A stretch of DNA of 15,491 nt from CAZQYB01 sp964597535 (GTDB lineage Bacteria; Planctomycetota; Phycisphaerae; Sedimentisphaerales; Anaerobacaceae): NCBI GenBank assembly GCA_964597535.1, contig CAZQYB010000056.1, positions 1 through 15,491 of the forward strand, given 5' to 3'. Below the pieces are notes generated by a model. The model did no database searches. It worked only from the letters and a program-made list of their open reading frames with translations, and was not told where the DNA came from. The position numbers and the translations under genes were made by a program. Of the stretch, positions 6,318-13,897 are shown piece after piece (the stretch's first letter is position 1; every line of letters begins with the position of its first letter).

Positions 6318-7991
6318 TCAGTTGCACGCCCGTATGAACTGGCTAAACCATTCACCGGTTATGGTACAAACGCCGGGATTGTGTGGGTCTTCTATGCAGG
6401 AGGATGATACATTTCCGACCATACCAGTTCCGGTACAGGTGCCGCCCTCCGGGTCCGGTTCACAGGCCCATCGGTTGTACCATATCCGGTATCGGCCCCC
6501 GCAAAGCCCGCCAATAGGTAGGGAGCAGAGTAGTACGTCGTACTTCTGGAACAGGTCTGTGCAGGAAAAACCACCTCCGGCTGAGCCAGTTATCTTGTGC
6601 AGCTTATTGTCACCAAGCTCGGTGTAAGTTGGTTCCAAATCCAGAGGTTCATTGGAGATGAGTAGTGCCGTACCTTCGCTCCAGTCCAGGTCAAATGCGT
6701 CAAGCTTGGTGCGATAGAAGAATTTATTACTATCTAAGTCTATGATCCATACGTACTCCTCGTCAATATATTCAAGAACTACGTAATGGCTTGCTCGTGG
6801 TAGATGCAGAATTGCCTGACAGCCTTTTAGGTTCTTGAGTGTTTGGATGTCGGTTTTGGCCGCAAGGCAGTGAAAACCTAATTCTTGGGCAAATTGTCGC
6901 AGTGCGTAAAGGCTTGTGCTCTTATTCGGCCCATTTACCAATTCGGCAAGTTTCTGGTCAGTGACGTTCTTGCCCAGTTGTGCCGAAACATACCTCATGG
7001 CCAATGTTGCGCAGTTTTGAGTCTGCGTATCGTTAGCCGACGCAATCGCAAGCCTGTTTTGAAGCAGCGACTCAGTGTCGACTTCCTCATAATAGCGATA
7101 CGACAAGGGCTCATCGGTAATTGGGGAGTAGAACTCTACCAGTGCATCGGGTTCATACGGAACACTGAAAGGGTCTGGTCGCAGCAGACTTGTGCTGATG
7201 GAAGTAAGGTTCCAGTAGTCATAAGATAACAGTTCAGGTGATTGTTTACTGTTATCATATTTTTCAATAACAATTGTAGTGGGAATCCATCTGCCGGAAA
7301 CCAACTTATAATCTCCACAGGTTTTTGCTATAGATGAACCACCAGCGTAATTTATCGACCAAGACAATACTGCATAATCTTTTGTGGGGTCGAGCACGAA
7401 AACCATATCAAGCATGTTTGGCTTATTGAGTGTTAGATGTACTTGCCCTTGGCCATCAACCTCAGCGGATGTTCCAACAACTGAAAGACTCTCAAGCGTG
7501 TACATTCCGTATCCCCATGGAACGATTCCAGCGGTTAACGGACCATTAACAGTGACCGGAATGTCGGTGGGACTTTCGGTGACGATTGCGTGGTTACCCG
7601 GTCTAAAATACATCGTGTAGTGTTCACCCTCCCAGACAAATACACGGTTTCTATTCCAATTTAGGTCGAAATCACCTCGTGAGGATTTGCGTGGGGTGCT
7701 TCCTTGCGATTCCGTCTGTTTGGCGCGCGAATCTACATTGATTTCCCAGTAGAATCTATCTCCATCGTACTTTACAATAACATTTGAATCAATTACGTAT
7801 CCATTTGACGATTTGTATTCCTGGTGCGTAGCCTCAATAGTTCCGGTTGGAATCCAAGTCTTTCTTGGGTGGCTGGTGAGCGTTTCGAAAACTTGCAGAA
7901 TCTGTGCGTTGTCTAACTGGCTGTCCGCTAAGGCAAAATCCTGAGCGAGGAGCAACAAAACAACCGCTAATACAAAATTTCTTTTCTTCAT
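6318..7991 (-). CDS. Exported C39-like cysteine peptidase with Cys-rich tail
   Basis: Encodes 557 residues from ATG 7991, with AAAAGGT just upstream; an earlier in-frame ATG (8102) would sit inside the preceding gene and before the signal peptide. MKKRNFVLAVVLLLLAQDFA-LA is a Sec signal peptide. Residues 25-300 form a beta-rich domain of unknown type. Residues 322-450 match peptidase family C39: Cys327 in QNCATLAMRYVSAQLG, His402 in ASHYVVLEYI, and Asp418 in WIIDLD make the expected Cys-His-Asp order. C39 enzymes cut after double glycines. Here a GGG (472-474) follows the domain, then an 83-residue tail with eight cysteines (477, 489, 497, 510, 519, 532, 542, 556). The tail may be a disulfide-knotted module, possibly released by self-cleavage (inference). 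The gene lies 68 bases after the dockerin-like gene, likely in one operon. No ABC transporter part is present, unlike bacteriocin exporters. Confidence 0.78.
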   Translation of the reverse strand: MKKRNFVLAVVLLLLAQDFALADSQLDNAQILQVFETLTSHPRKTWIPTGTIEATHQEYKSSNGYVIDSNVIVKYDGDRFYWEINVDSRAKQTESQGSTPRKSSRGDFDLNWNRNRVFVWEGEHYTMYFRPGNHAIVTESPTDIPVTVNGPLTAGIVPWGYGMYTLESLSVVGTSAEVDGQGQVHLTLNKPNMLDMVFVLDPTKDYAVLSWSINYAGGSSIAKTCGDYKLVSGRWIPTTIVIEKYDNSKQSPELLSYDYWNLTSISTSLLRPDPFSVPYEPDALVEFYSPITDEPLSYRYYEEVDTESLLQNRLAIASANDTQTQNCATLAMRYVSAQLGKNVTDQKLAELVNGPNKSTSLYALRQFAQELGFHCLAAKTDIQTLKNLKGCQAILHLPRASHYVVLEYIDEEYVWIIDLDSNKFFYRTKLDAFDLDWSEGTALLISNEPLDLEPTYTELGDNKLHKITGSAGGGFSCTDLFQKYDVLLCSLPIGGLCGGRYRIWYNRWACEPDPEGGTCTGTGMVGNVSSSCIEDPHNPGVCTITGEWFSQFIRACN

Positions 7992-8059
7992 AAAAGTACC
8001 TTTTACTTGATTAGTCCAAAAGTTCAATTTATGCCCTCGGACATCAGGCCTTATTAAAA

Positions 8060-9439
8060 CTACGGATAGGCGTTTCTTAGGCTGTCGATGAATTCGTTCC
8101 ATTCTGCCTCATTAATACCTTCTCCGATCCAATCTGCCTCGAGCAATATCTGCTCCAGCCAGCTTATTATCTCATCGATTTCCTGCTGTGTGGGTTGTGT
8201 CGGTTGGATTTCCTGCACGTTGAGCATTTCGTCCACTCCACCTCCCATCCCCATCATCTGCTGAGAATTTGGGTCTATTTGGTGAATTGTGATGCTTTCA
8301 AGCGTAGGTGAGATGGTTTCAATCCAGTTTATCAGTGTAAGTGTAACGTCTCCGTAACCTTCACAAGTAAACACAAAGCTAGCTAAATTACCATTGGATA
8401 TGGCAGTGAAACTTGCAGCGGCAAGTCCGACGCCTTCTTCTTGCGCCATGCCCGGCCCCCAGTAGTCGAAGAAGGGATCTCTCGGCGTTGCCAGTATCTG
8501 TGCGGTGCCATTGGGATGTTCAGTGTTGTCGATGGAGCCGAGGTTAGTTTCAGAGATATCGACTTCTACATTGAAGATAAAAACATCAACATCGTTAGTT
8601 TCCATGGTCACATATAACGTGATACTTTCGTTGACGTCGATTGTAATCTCGCTGTTACCATTTGCGTCGACAATACTGTAGATAATATTTGGGTCTTCCA
8701 GATAGTTAGGTTCATTAGGTTCGTTGGGAAAATTTGGAGAAGTTGGCCACAGCCAAAACTCGACAAAAAGTCCCAAATCGTTGTAGTCAACGTCGGCATC
8801 TCGGTTCAGATCTGCACCAGCACACCAATTAGGATCGTTACAGTCTGTAGTATTCCATTGTGAAGCAAATATCGCAAAGTCGCCAAAATTAACCACCTCA
8901 TCCGAGTTTAAGTCACGCGTGGGAATATGCGAGAAAGTAATATCATAATTGGGGTCATCCCAGCTTATGCTATAATCATAGAATCCCACGTTGCAGTCGC
9001 CTACCTCGTCAGCGTAGTAATCAATAATGAACCAGTCGCCCGGGACTGTACTGCTGTCTTCAGAATTACCGTCAACAGAGTAAACAGGGTAAAAAGAGTA
9101 AAGGTCAAAGCCCCATATCGAGGAGTCCTTCCACGCAGTTACTTTGGCTAAGTCGCCTGCAGCTTCATAATGTGAGTCGGTCCAATCTCTTGTATTTGGG
9201 TCATAACTTCTTCCGGCTAAAGTGCCTAAAGCCCTGTCCTCCCCCGCGATGAACAAACCACCACTCCAGTAATCGTTACTGTCCGAACTTACAATTAGTG
9301 TGAGTCTGGTGCCGACCATAATGTTGTCATTGCAATCAAATGGTGTTACCGCATCGGCCTCATACACTTTCAGTGTAACCTGTCCAGCCGCTATCGGTAC
9401 TATGGCAAGAGCCAATATCAATGTCAGCAATTTTTTCAC
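8060..9439 (-). CDS. Secreted protein with cohesin-like and dockerin-like domains
   Basis: Encodes 459 residues. The start is placed at GTG 9439, which has GGGAGG five bases upstream and begins a clean Sec signal peptide (KKLLTLILALAIVPIAAG); an ATG 48 bases earlier has no such support. Residues 21-170 are a beta-rich, possibly cohesin-like domain. Residues 176-231 are a dockerin-like calcium pair, DLNSDEVVNFGDFAIFASQW and DLNRDADVDYNDLGLFVEFW, joined by the DCNDPNWCAGA loop typical of planctomycete proteins. After an NEPNEPN linker comes a second beta-rich domain (262-390, ending in VTLTLINWI) that resembles cohesins. The C-terminus (415-459) is an acidic helix with repeated Trp and Glu. It is probably secreted or surface-bound and may bind partner proteins. 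First gene of the minus-strand exported set. Confidence 0.75.
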   Translation of the reverse strand: MKKLLTLILALAIVPIAAGQVTLKVYEADAVTPFDCNDNIMVGTRLTLIVSSDSNDYWSGGLFIAGEDRALGTLAGRSYDPNTRDWTDSHYEAAGDLAKVTAWKDSSIWGFDLYSFYPVYSVDGNSEDSSTVPGDWFIIDYYADEVGDCNVGFYDYSISWDDPNYDITFSHIPTRDLNSDEVVNFGDFAIFASQWNTTDCNDPNWCAGADLNRDADVDYNDLGLFVEFWLWPTSPNFPNEPNEPNYLEDPNIIYSIVDANGNSEITIDVNESITLYVTMETNDVDVFIFNVEVDISETNLGSIDNTEHPNGTAQILATPRDPFFDYWGPGMAQEEGVGLAAASFTAISNGNLASFVFTCEGYGDVTLTLINWIETISPTLESITIHQIDPNSQQMMGMGGGVDEMLNVQEIQPTQPTQQEIDEIISWLEQILLEADWIGEGINEAEWNEFIDSLRNAYP

Positions 9440-10042
9440 TATCGCCTCCCGTAAAGACACAACAATTCTCATTGACGTCCTGAACACAACAAATGAACTT
9501 ATATTGGGTGTGATTTCCCAACTCCTCCATCTGTGAAGCGTATTTCATATCGGCAAAAAGACAGACAAACTTATTCCTCACTCAAGCTTCCAATATATAT
9601 GCCGACACTGAACAAGCGAATGTTGATGAAAAAATTTCCCCTCTCCCCAATTTTCGGACGAGAGTGCCTAATAGTCGCTAAACCACAAAAAGCGAAAATC
9701 TCGTAAACAATGACCACCTCATAGAAATGGAAAAGCTTTAAATACAATACCTGACCGACGCCAACTGTAAATTTACTCCGACGGCGATTATTTTTACTGT
9801 TCACTCATATTAGATTTCTAAAAACATAAGGGTCATACTTTCCCGACGTGTGTGCGAATATGAAGAAATGCCAAATTATCAGAAACACAAGAAGGTGCTC
9901 CAGGATGGTTCGCTTTTCGTAAGAACTCTGAACTAATGGTGGACGCTATCGTAGTCTTTGTGTAGTTGTTGCAGGCATTCTGTAAATCCGGTTGCCTCCA
10001 GTCTGCGGCGATATTGGCACAATAATAATTCAAAAAGCTCAA

Positions 10043-10071
10043 AGCCCGCCTGCAAAAATTGTAGGCGAGCT
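10043..10071 (-). terminator. Possible terminator of the beta-helix gene
   Basis: CGCCTGC (10047-10053) pairs with GTAGGCG (10061-10067), with one G-U pair and a seven-base loop. AGC/GCT (10043-10045, 10069-10071) extends the stem past one-base bulges. Read on the minus strand it is followed by TTGAGCTTTTTG, a moderate T run. It is about 220 bases past the stop of the leftward beta-helix gene. Confidence 0.4.
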
Positions 10072-10100
10072 TCAGAATGATTTCCGTGCTTATATTACGT

Positions 10101-10190
10101 TTATGAAACTTTGGAAAGGAACCGAACACAACTGGCTCCGTTGAAAAACGGAAAATACAATTGCAAAAGTGTAAATCAATAGTGTAGTCC
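10101..10190. repeat. Dispersed repeat, copy 2
   Basis: Gap-free partner of 516-605 at about 70% identity. Reading the minus strand from about 10246 to 10190 gives the open peptide TIDTHNGWPIPGAIIGYRY, and another frame starts at an ATG near 10253 with STPTTAGQ. Neither has a visible ribosome binding site, so I treat the sequence as a repeat and not a gene. Confidence 0.5.
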
Positions 10191-10219
10191 TGTAGCGGTA
10201 GCCGATAATGGCACCAGGT

Positions 10220-10250
10220 ATTGGCCAGCCGTTGTGGGTGTCGATCGTTT
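10220..10250. repeat. 31-base direct repeat, left copy
   Basis: ATTGGCCAGCCG is shared exactly with 11628-11658; over all 31 bases 27 are identical. The two copies have the same orientation and bracket the beta-helix gene, 1408 bases apart. This copy continues seamlessly into the dispersed-repeat zone at 10101-10190; the right copy does not. Confidence 0.65.
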
Positions 10251-10288
10251 CATCAAATATTTAAATTACCAAAACAATAATGCTTTGA

Positions 10289-11611
10289 CTATTGTTTGGC
10301 CTTTCTAGTACTCAGTTCCTCATCTGAGAAGTCGGAAAAAACGTTGCCAGAAAAGATATTATCTTGCACTGTCAATCTATCAATTTGGTTGACAAATTTC
10401 CTTGTTTTATTGTCTGTGATTCTTGAATTTATGATAGAAATCTCTTTACTACTGCCTTTTTCAATAAATATTAAGTATGGTGAAAAATCTCCAGTCCAGT
10501 TGCCTGTAATCAAACAGTTAATAAACTTCACATCAGAGGTAGACTCATAAATAGAAATAAGGTTGAATTTACCGGTATTCTCGAATACAGAATCATCAAA
10601 ATTAATATTTGCTGAGTGATGAATGCGAATCAAACCATAAGTGCAGTTCTTTATAGTTGTTCTCAAAAACTTCAAACGGTCAACTTCGTCAATCTGAATT
10701 CCAAAAGTGCCACTGCCAAACAAAATCGAATTCTCGATTTGTATATCATCGGATGAAGTAAAAGAGAGTACTCCACCGGTACAATAGCCCTTACTTATAT
10801 GGCCAATTGTAAGGTTCTGTATCGTAATGTTTCTACAATATTGAAAATTCATCACCCACGAATATTGAGGTTCAATAACAAGCTTTGTATTTTCCTCTCC
10901 AACAATGGTAAGGTTACAAAGGTTATGAATTATTGGCTCATATCCATCATGAGTTTTTACCCATTTGACATAGTCATTTCTAACATGTGTAGCCAAAGAT
11001 AAATTGTAAGTTCCTGCTTTCAACTTAATGATTCTGTTCGGTTGAATTGCTTCAATAAACTCTCTTGCACTATCAACCTCGATTGTTTGGCTCTCTGTGC
11101 TCACAATTGATGGGAACTCGGTTTTTACAACATCGGTGATAGCAACATGGGCTTTTTTTGAGATAAAAATTCTGGAACTTTCAGAAAAGTTTTCACCAAG
11201 AAAACCAAGTCGAAGTTCATGTGTGCCTTCCTCTAACAGTTCCTTCGGAAGGTCGCTGTCGTAGAGGGTAAAATGCCACATCTGTGGGTTAGTGTCAGGA
11301 ATTGGTATTCCTGCATTTTTAATAACGTGGCCATCATATTCGATTTTTAACGATCTATTTGAATTTGCTGAATTGTTCTCAGCTTCCACATAAATCATCG
11401 AAGTTCCCGTAACAAAAGGATTGGCAATTAAAAATTTTGGTGGTTCTGGTTTCCGGCCAATGAGGCTATAAATAATGGGCCAAGCAAAAACGACTAATAT
11501 TATTAGAACAACAACAAACAGAATTAAAATTGTAAGTATCTTGTTTTTCTTAGGCCATCCACGAAAAGCACGCAACCACTCTTTTGTGTTTTGAAAATTA
11601 GGTAGATCCAT
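10289..11611 (-). CDS. Membrane-anchored right-handed beta-helix protein
   Basis: Encodes 440 residues. The first 24 residues are cytoplasmic and basic. A strong membrane helix follows (about 25-49, ILTILILFVVVLIILVVFAW). Residues 60-160 look like an immunoglobulin-type or other beta domain. Residues 178-425 carry the repeating short strands of a pectate-lyase-like right-handed beta-helix: IIKLKAGTYNL, NLTIVGEENTKLVI, NITIQNLTIG, DIQIENSILFGSG, KFLRTTIKNCTYGLIRI, NINFDDSVFENTG, DVKFINCLITGN, ISIINSRITDN and so on, about 22-25 residues per rung. Such folds bind or cut polysaccharides, but no catalytic residues can be assigned. The gene is A+T-richer than its neighbours and is bracketed by a 31-base direct repeat, which suggests it arrived separately. 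Only a weak ribosome binding site (TAGGT) precedes the start. Confidence 0.72.
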   Translation of the reverse strand: MDLPNFQNTKEWLRAFRGWPKKNKILTILILFVVVLIILVVFAWPIIYSLIGRKPEPPKFLIANPFVTGTSMIYVEAENNSANSNRSLKIEYDGHVIKNAGIPIPDTNPQMWHFTLYDSDLPKELLEEGTHELRLGFLGENFSESSRIFISKKAHVAITDVVKTEFPSIVSTESQTIEVDSAREFIEAIQPNRIIKLKAGTYNLSLATHVRNDYVKWVKTHDGYEPIIHNLCNLTIVGEENTKLVIEPQYSWVMNFQYCRNITIQNLTIGHISKGYCTGGVLSFTSSDDIQIENSILFGSGTFGIQIDEVDRLKFLRTTIKNCTYGLIRIHHSANINFDDSVFENTGKFNLISIYESTSDVKFINCLITGNWTGDFSPYLIFIEKGSSKEISIINSRITDNKTRKFVNQIDRLTVQDNIFSGNVFSDFSDEELSTRKAKQ

Positions 11612-11627
11612 TTTTTAAACCTATTTT

Positions 11628-11658
11628 ATTGGCCAGCCGCCGTGGGGGTCGATTGTTT
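11628..11658. repeat. 31-base direct repeat, right copy
   Basis: Matches 10220-10250 at 27 of 31 positions. It sits between the stop of the AbiJ-like gene and the start of the beta-helix gene, where similarity stops abruptly on the left side at AAATAGGTTT as read leftward. This is consistent with an insertion boundary. Confidence 0.6.
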
Positions 11659-11692
11659 ATTATCCATCGCTGAACTTTGCTAAGCTATGGTT

Positions 11693-12499
11693 TCAAGCCA
11701 ACTTCTGAGTCAAATATGTCGCAACTGTTGCTGCGAGTCCAACTACGAGCTGAACCTCTTCACGTTCTAAGGTGCGGTCCTCCTTTCCGTGACGAGCAAT
11801 CTTAGAACTGTAACCCCAAATCTTGGACATAGCCTCATCCAAAGGCTTCGGGAGCAGGTCTGGATATTGTTTTATGATGCCACCCAGCGTTTTCTTGCCA
11901 CCAGTTACTTCGCGTGCTACACACTCCAAAGCTGCCATCGCATGAAAGACTGCGCCAGACAGATTTGGCTCAGGACGACGTGAGAGAGCTCTAATGGCTT
12001 CGTCCAATTCCTGCTTGGAAGTAGTTAAGTTCGCATCATCCAGAGCCTCTGAAGCATCCTGGACAACATGCTCAAACGCTTCTTCGCCACGTGTTTCAAT
12101 GACGCCATTTACGAGTTTCCAGCCAATACCCATTTCTACAAAGCATTCATTGATGGATTCTTCATAATCGGAGGTAGCGTCCCGGCGGCGATGTTCTAAA
12201 AAGGAATAGATAGCTTCTACAATATCGTAAACACGATACCATTCACAACTGTCCATGAGGTTTTCAACTTCAATTGAAATGTTAGGCTCACCCCAGTTGT
12301 GTTCCTTATCTGGACGTGTTCGCAAAACCTTGCAGATGATTTCCCTGAGATTAGAGGATGAAATATGTGCATTTTCTTCCGCAATCGCAATAACCGCATA
12401 ACGGAAATTCTCAGGTGCATCTTCTCGGACAGTAATTTCTTGGTTTTTGCCAATGTGGCCGAATCTTTTAGAAAATGGTTGGTTCTCTTTGTCCTGCAT
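11693..12499 (-). CDS. AbiJ-like abortive-infection protein
   Basis: Encodes 268 residues with no signal peptide. The start, FSKRFGHIGKNQEITVREDAPENFRYAVIAIA, fits the AbiJ N-terminal domain 4 pattern (short F-S-x-R-x-G, then an I-T-x-x-D-A-P/M-x-x-x-R strand-helix). It is followed by the long helical segment with EWYRVYDIVEAIYSFLE. The C-terminal third (160-268) is helical and resembles HEPN-type Abi C-terminal domains: SGAVFHAMAALECVAREVTG, then IWGYSSKIARHGKE with an R-H pair. HEPN domains in such proteins are often RNases that shut down the infected cell. The gene starts 12 bases after the stop of a methyltransferase fragment on the same strand, so it was probably the downstream gene of a defence operon. 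GAGAG precedes the start. The assignment is from pattern; the exact Abi subtype is uncertain. Confidence 0.6.
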   Translation of the reverse strand: MQDKENQPFSKRFGHIGKNQEITVREDAPENFRYAVIAIAEENAHISSSNLREIICKVLRTRPDKEHNWGEPNISIEVENLMDSCEWYRVYDIVEAIYSFLEHRRRDATSDYEESINECFVEMGIGWKLVNGVIETRGEEAFEHVVQDASEALDDANLTTSKQELDEAIRALSRRPEPNLSGAVFHAMAALECVAREVTGGKKTLGGIIKQYPDLLPKPLDEAMSKIWGYSSKIARHGKEDRTLEREEVQLVVGLAATVATYLTQKLA

Positions 12500-12511
12500 G
12501 ATAACTCTCTA

Positions 12512-12748
12512 TCACGTATTGACTTCGTATACCTTTAGGACTTCGTCGCCGTAGTGGTTGATTATCTTGACGGCGATTTTTCCGGTTTCGGGTGGGTCGA
12601 ATGGTCGGCTCTTAGTCGAATATAACATTGACCAGGCGGCTTCGTCAATCTCTGCTCGAAGGGCGCGTTTAAGCTTATCGTATGGATTGTCAGCGCCGGT
12701 GAAGTAAGCATGGTGGACGAAACAACGCAAAGCGGAAAAGCGCCGCAC
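12512..12748 (-). pseudogene. C-terminal fragment of a DNA methyltransferase
   Basis: Only about 78 codons remain. FVHHAYFTGADNPYDKLKRA with LRAEIDEAAW following, and KIAVKIINHYGDEVLKVYEV at the end, look like the C-terminus of the large adenine-specific site-specific methyltransferases found in restriction-modification loci. All catalytic motifs (DPPY, FxGxG) would lie upstream and are absent. The reading frame runs into unrelated plus-strand sequence near 12715-12750, so the gene was cut there. Identification rests on memory of the C-terminal motif and could be another R-M or helicase family. The fragment probably makes no active enzyme. Confidence 0.5.
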
Positions 12749-12776
12749 AAGTCAGAGTTACCAGCGCCGGCAGGTT

Positions 12777-13766
12777 ATGAAAAAATCGCCGGCTAAAATT
12801 TCAACGAAGGACGCGGCCTACGCCGTTATGGAATCCGCCTACCTGAAAGCCAGCAGAAACAATACACTCCCTGCAAACGCCCGGCAAATCATGTACGCAG
12901 CGAGGCCGAAAATACTGAGACGGACTGGACTCGACAAACTTAGTGACACGTATTTTATTAAAACACTTTTACCGGATTATATGAGAGATCACCCTGAACA
13001 AACCGCAACGTGGGATGTCGCTTATGATGCCCGCGGCCATCACACAGAGCCACATACCGGCAAAGAAATCGGTTTGGGGACGCTTGCGGTTCGTGAATAT
13101 TTGCAAAGGATATCCGAGCACACTATAGATGATATTATCCCGAAATTTGGCGGCCAACTTTACCCGACAATGGGACCCAAGAATCGTTACAGTGCAATTC
13201 TGTTTATCGAAAAAGAAGGCTTCATGCCTCTGTTTGAGAAAGTGCGGTTAGCTGATTTTCACAGTCTCAGGCATACATTTATAAGCAATCTAACCAAAGG
13301 CGGTGCTTCACCTAAAGTTGCACAATCTTTGGCCAGACACAGTACCATCGGCTTAACTATGGACACTTATACCCATATCGGGTTGTTTGACGAAAGAGCT
13401 GCTCTTGATTCACTGCCAGAACTGCCAAGCTTGGATGAAAGTAAAAACCACCGGAGCAATAAAGCAGTAGCCCTTAAAACGGGAACAGATGATTTGCCTG
13501 CAATGAATGACAAAAGCGCTTACAAACCAGCTTACAAAAAACTTACAAAAAATGCTTACTTTGATAAAAGCCGGTTGTCTGCGAATGTCAACAAGTCGAA
13601 TAACGTTGGGGGAATTGTTGAAAGCGACAAGTCCTTATCAACAGGAATGTTAGGTAGTGAAAATAATCAAATGTCTCTACCTGACACAGATAAAAACAAA
13701 CGGAGCAGGAGGGATTCGAACCCCCGGTACCTTTCGGTACAACGGTTTTCAAGACCGTCGCCTTAA
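12777..13766 (+). pseudogene. Topo VI A-like / tyrosine recombinase chimera
   Basis: This 329-codon open frame joins two unrelated pieces. Residues 8-158 look like a topoisomerase VI subunit A-like protein: NARQIMYAARPKI contains the 5Y-CAP tyrosine (Y40), and NRYSAILFIEKEGF contains the Toprim glutamate (E145). The Toprim D-x-D part is missing. From residue 159 the sequence switches to the C-terminal half of a tyrosine recombinase: HSLRHTF (H162, R165), SLARHST (H188) and MDTYTHI (nucleophile Y198). The arm-binding and core N-terminal domains and the first catalytic Arg and Lys are gone. The join is at about 13251-13259 in LADF. After a polar tail, the frame runs antisense into the tRNA-Ser gene (RRDSNPRYLS onward). 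A different upstream frame from ATG 12710 reads a plausible 28-residue lead that ends at TAA 12794, so the true N-terminus may be frameshifted. Probably inactive. Confidence 0.6.
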
Positions 13767-13785
13767 ACCGCTCGGCCACTGCTCC
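13701..13785 (-). tRNA. tRNA-Ser (anticodon UGA)
   Basis: Folds as a complete class II tRNA on the minus strand. The acceptor arm is GGAGCAG/CTGCTCC with discriminator G. The D arm has GCC/GGC, the anticodon stem is ACGGT/ACCGT around loop CTTGAAA (anticodon TGA, at 13749-13751), the long variable arm is TACC-GAAA-GGTA, and the T arm contains GTTCGAAT. The 3' CCA is not encoded. TTTGTTTTT follows the 3' end and can terminate transcription. The 3' end faces the tyrosine recombinase remnant, the usual arrangement at an integrase attachment site. Confidence 0.95.
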
Positions 13786-13790
13786 GTGCT

Positions 13791-13829
13791 CGTATCTGGT
13801 ATCACGTGAAGCGTATCTCGTATTTCGTG
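13791..13829. repeat. 18-base imperfect direct repeat next to tRNA-Ser
   Basis: CGTATCTGGTATCACGTG (13791-13808) and CGTATCTCGTATTTCGTG (13812-13829) match at 15 of 18 positions. They sit just upstream of the tRNA 5' end. This could be a small dispersed repeat of the genome. Confidence 0.5.
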
Positions 13830-13867
13830 TTTCTTACCGTTTAAGTATTCGGCAGATTGCCATATAT

Positions 13868-13897
13868 TTTATAGAAAAACCAGCGTTTTGCAAGCAA
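13868..13897 (-). promoter_or_regulatory. Possible tRNA-Ser promoter
   Basis: Read on the minus strand, TTGCTT (13897-13892) and TATAAA (13873-13868) are 18 bases apart and point toward the tRNA. The -10 box is about 80 bases from the mature 5' end, so a long leader would have to be removed. Nothing else resembling a promoter was seen from 13786 to 14094. Confidence 0.35.

Larger units (their letters stand above)
9440..10288. other. Non-coding stretch upstream of the dockerin-like gene
   Basis: About 850 bases without a supportable gene. The open frames seen have no ribosome binding site or family pattern. The region must hold the promoter of the leftward dockerin-like gene, but I see no clear consensus boxes. 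It contains the second copy of the dispersed repeat (10101-10190), a hairpin (10043-10071), a partial third repeat copy near 9738-9772, and the left copy of a 31-base repeat (10220-10250). Confidence 0.5.

Noticed and set aside
9833..10129. 98-residue minus-strand frame in the gap upstream of the dockerin-like gene
   Set aside because: It crosses the 10043-10071 hairpin and part of the dispersed repeat, and has no ribosome binding site or family pattern.
10220..11658. Reading the 31-base repeats as integron attC sites
   Set aside because: No RYYYAAC/GTTRRRY core pair or foldable attC arms are visible, and no integron integrase is present.
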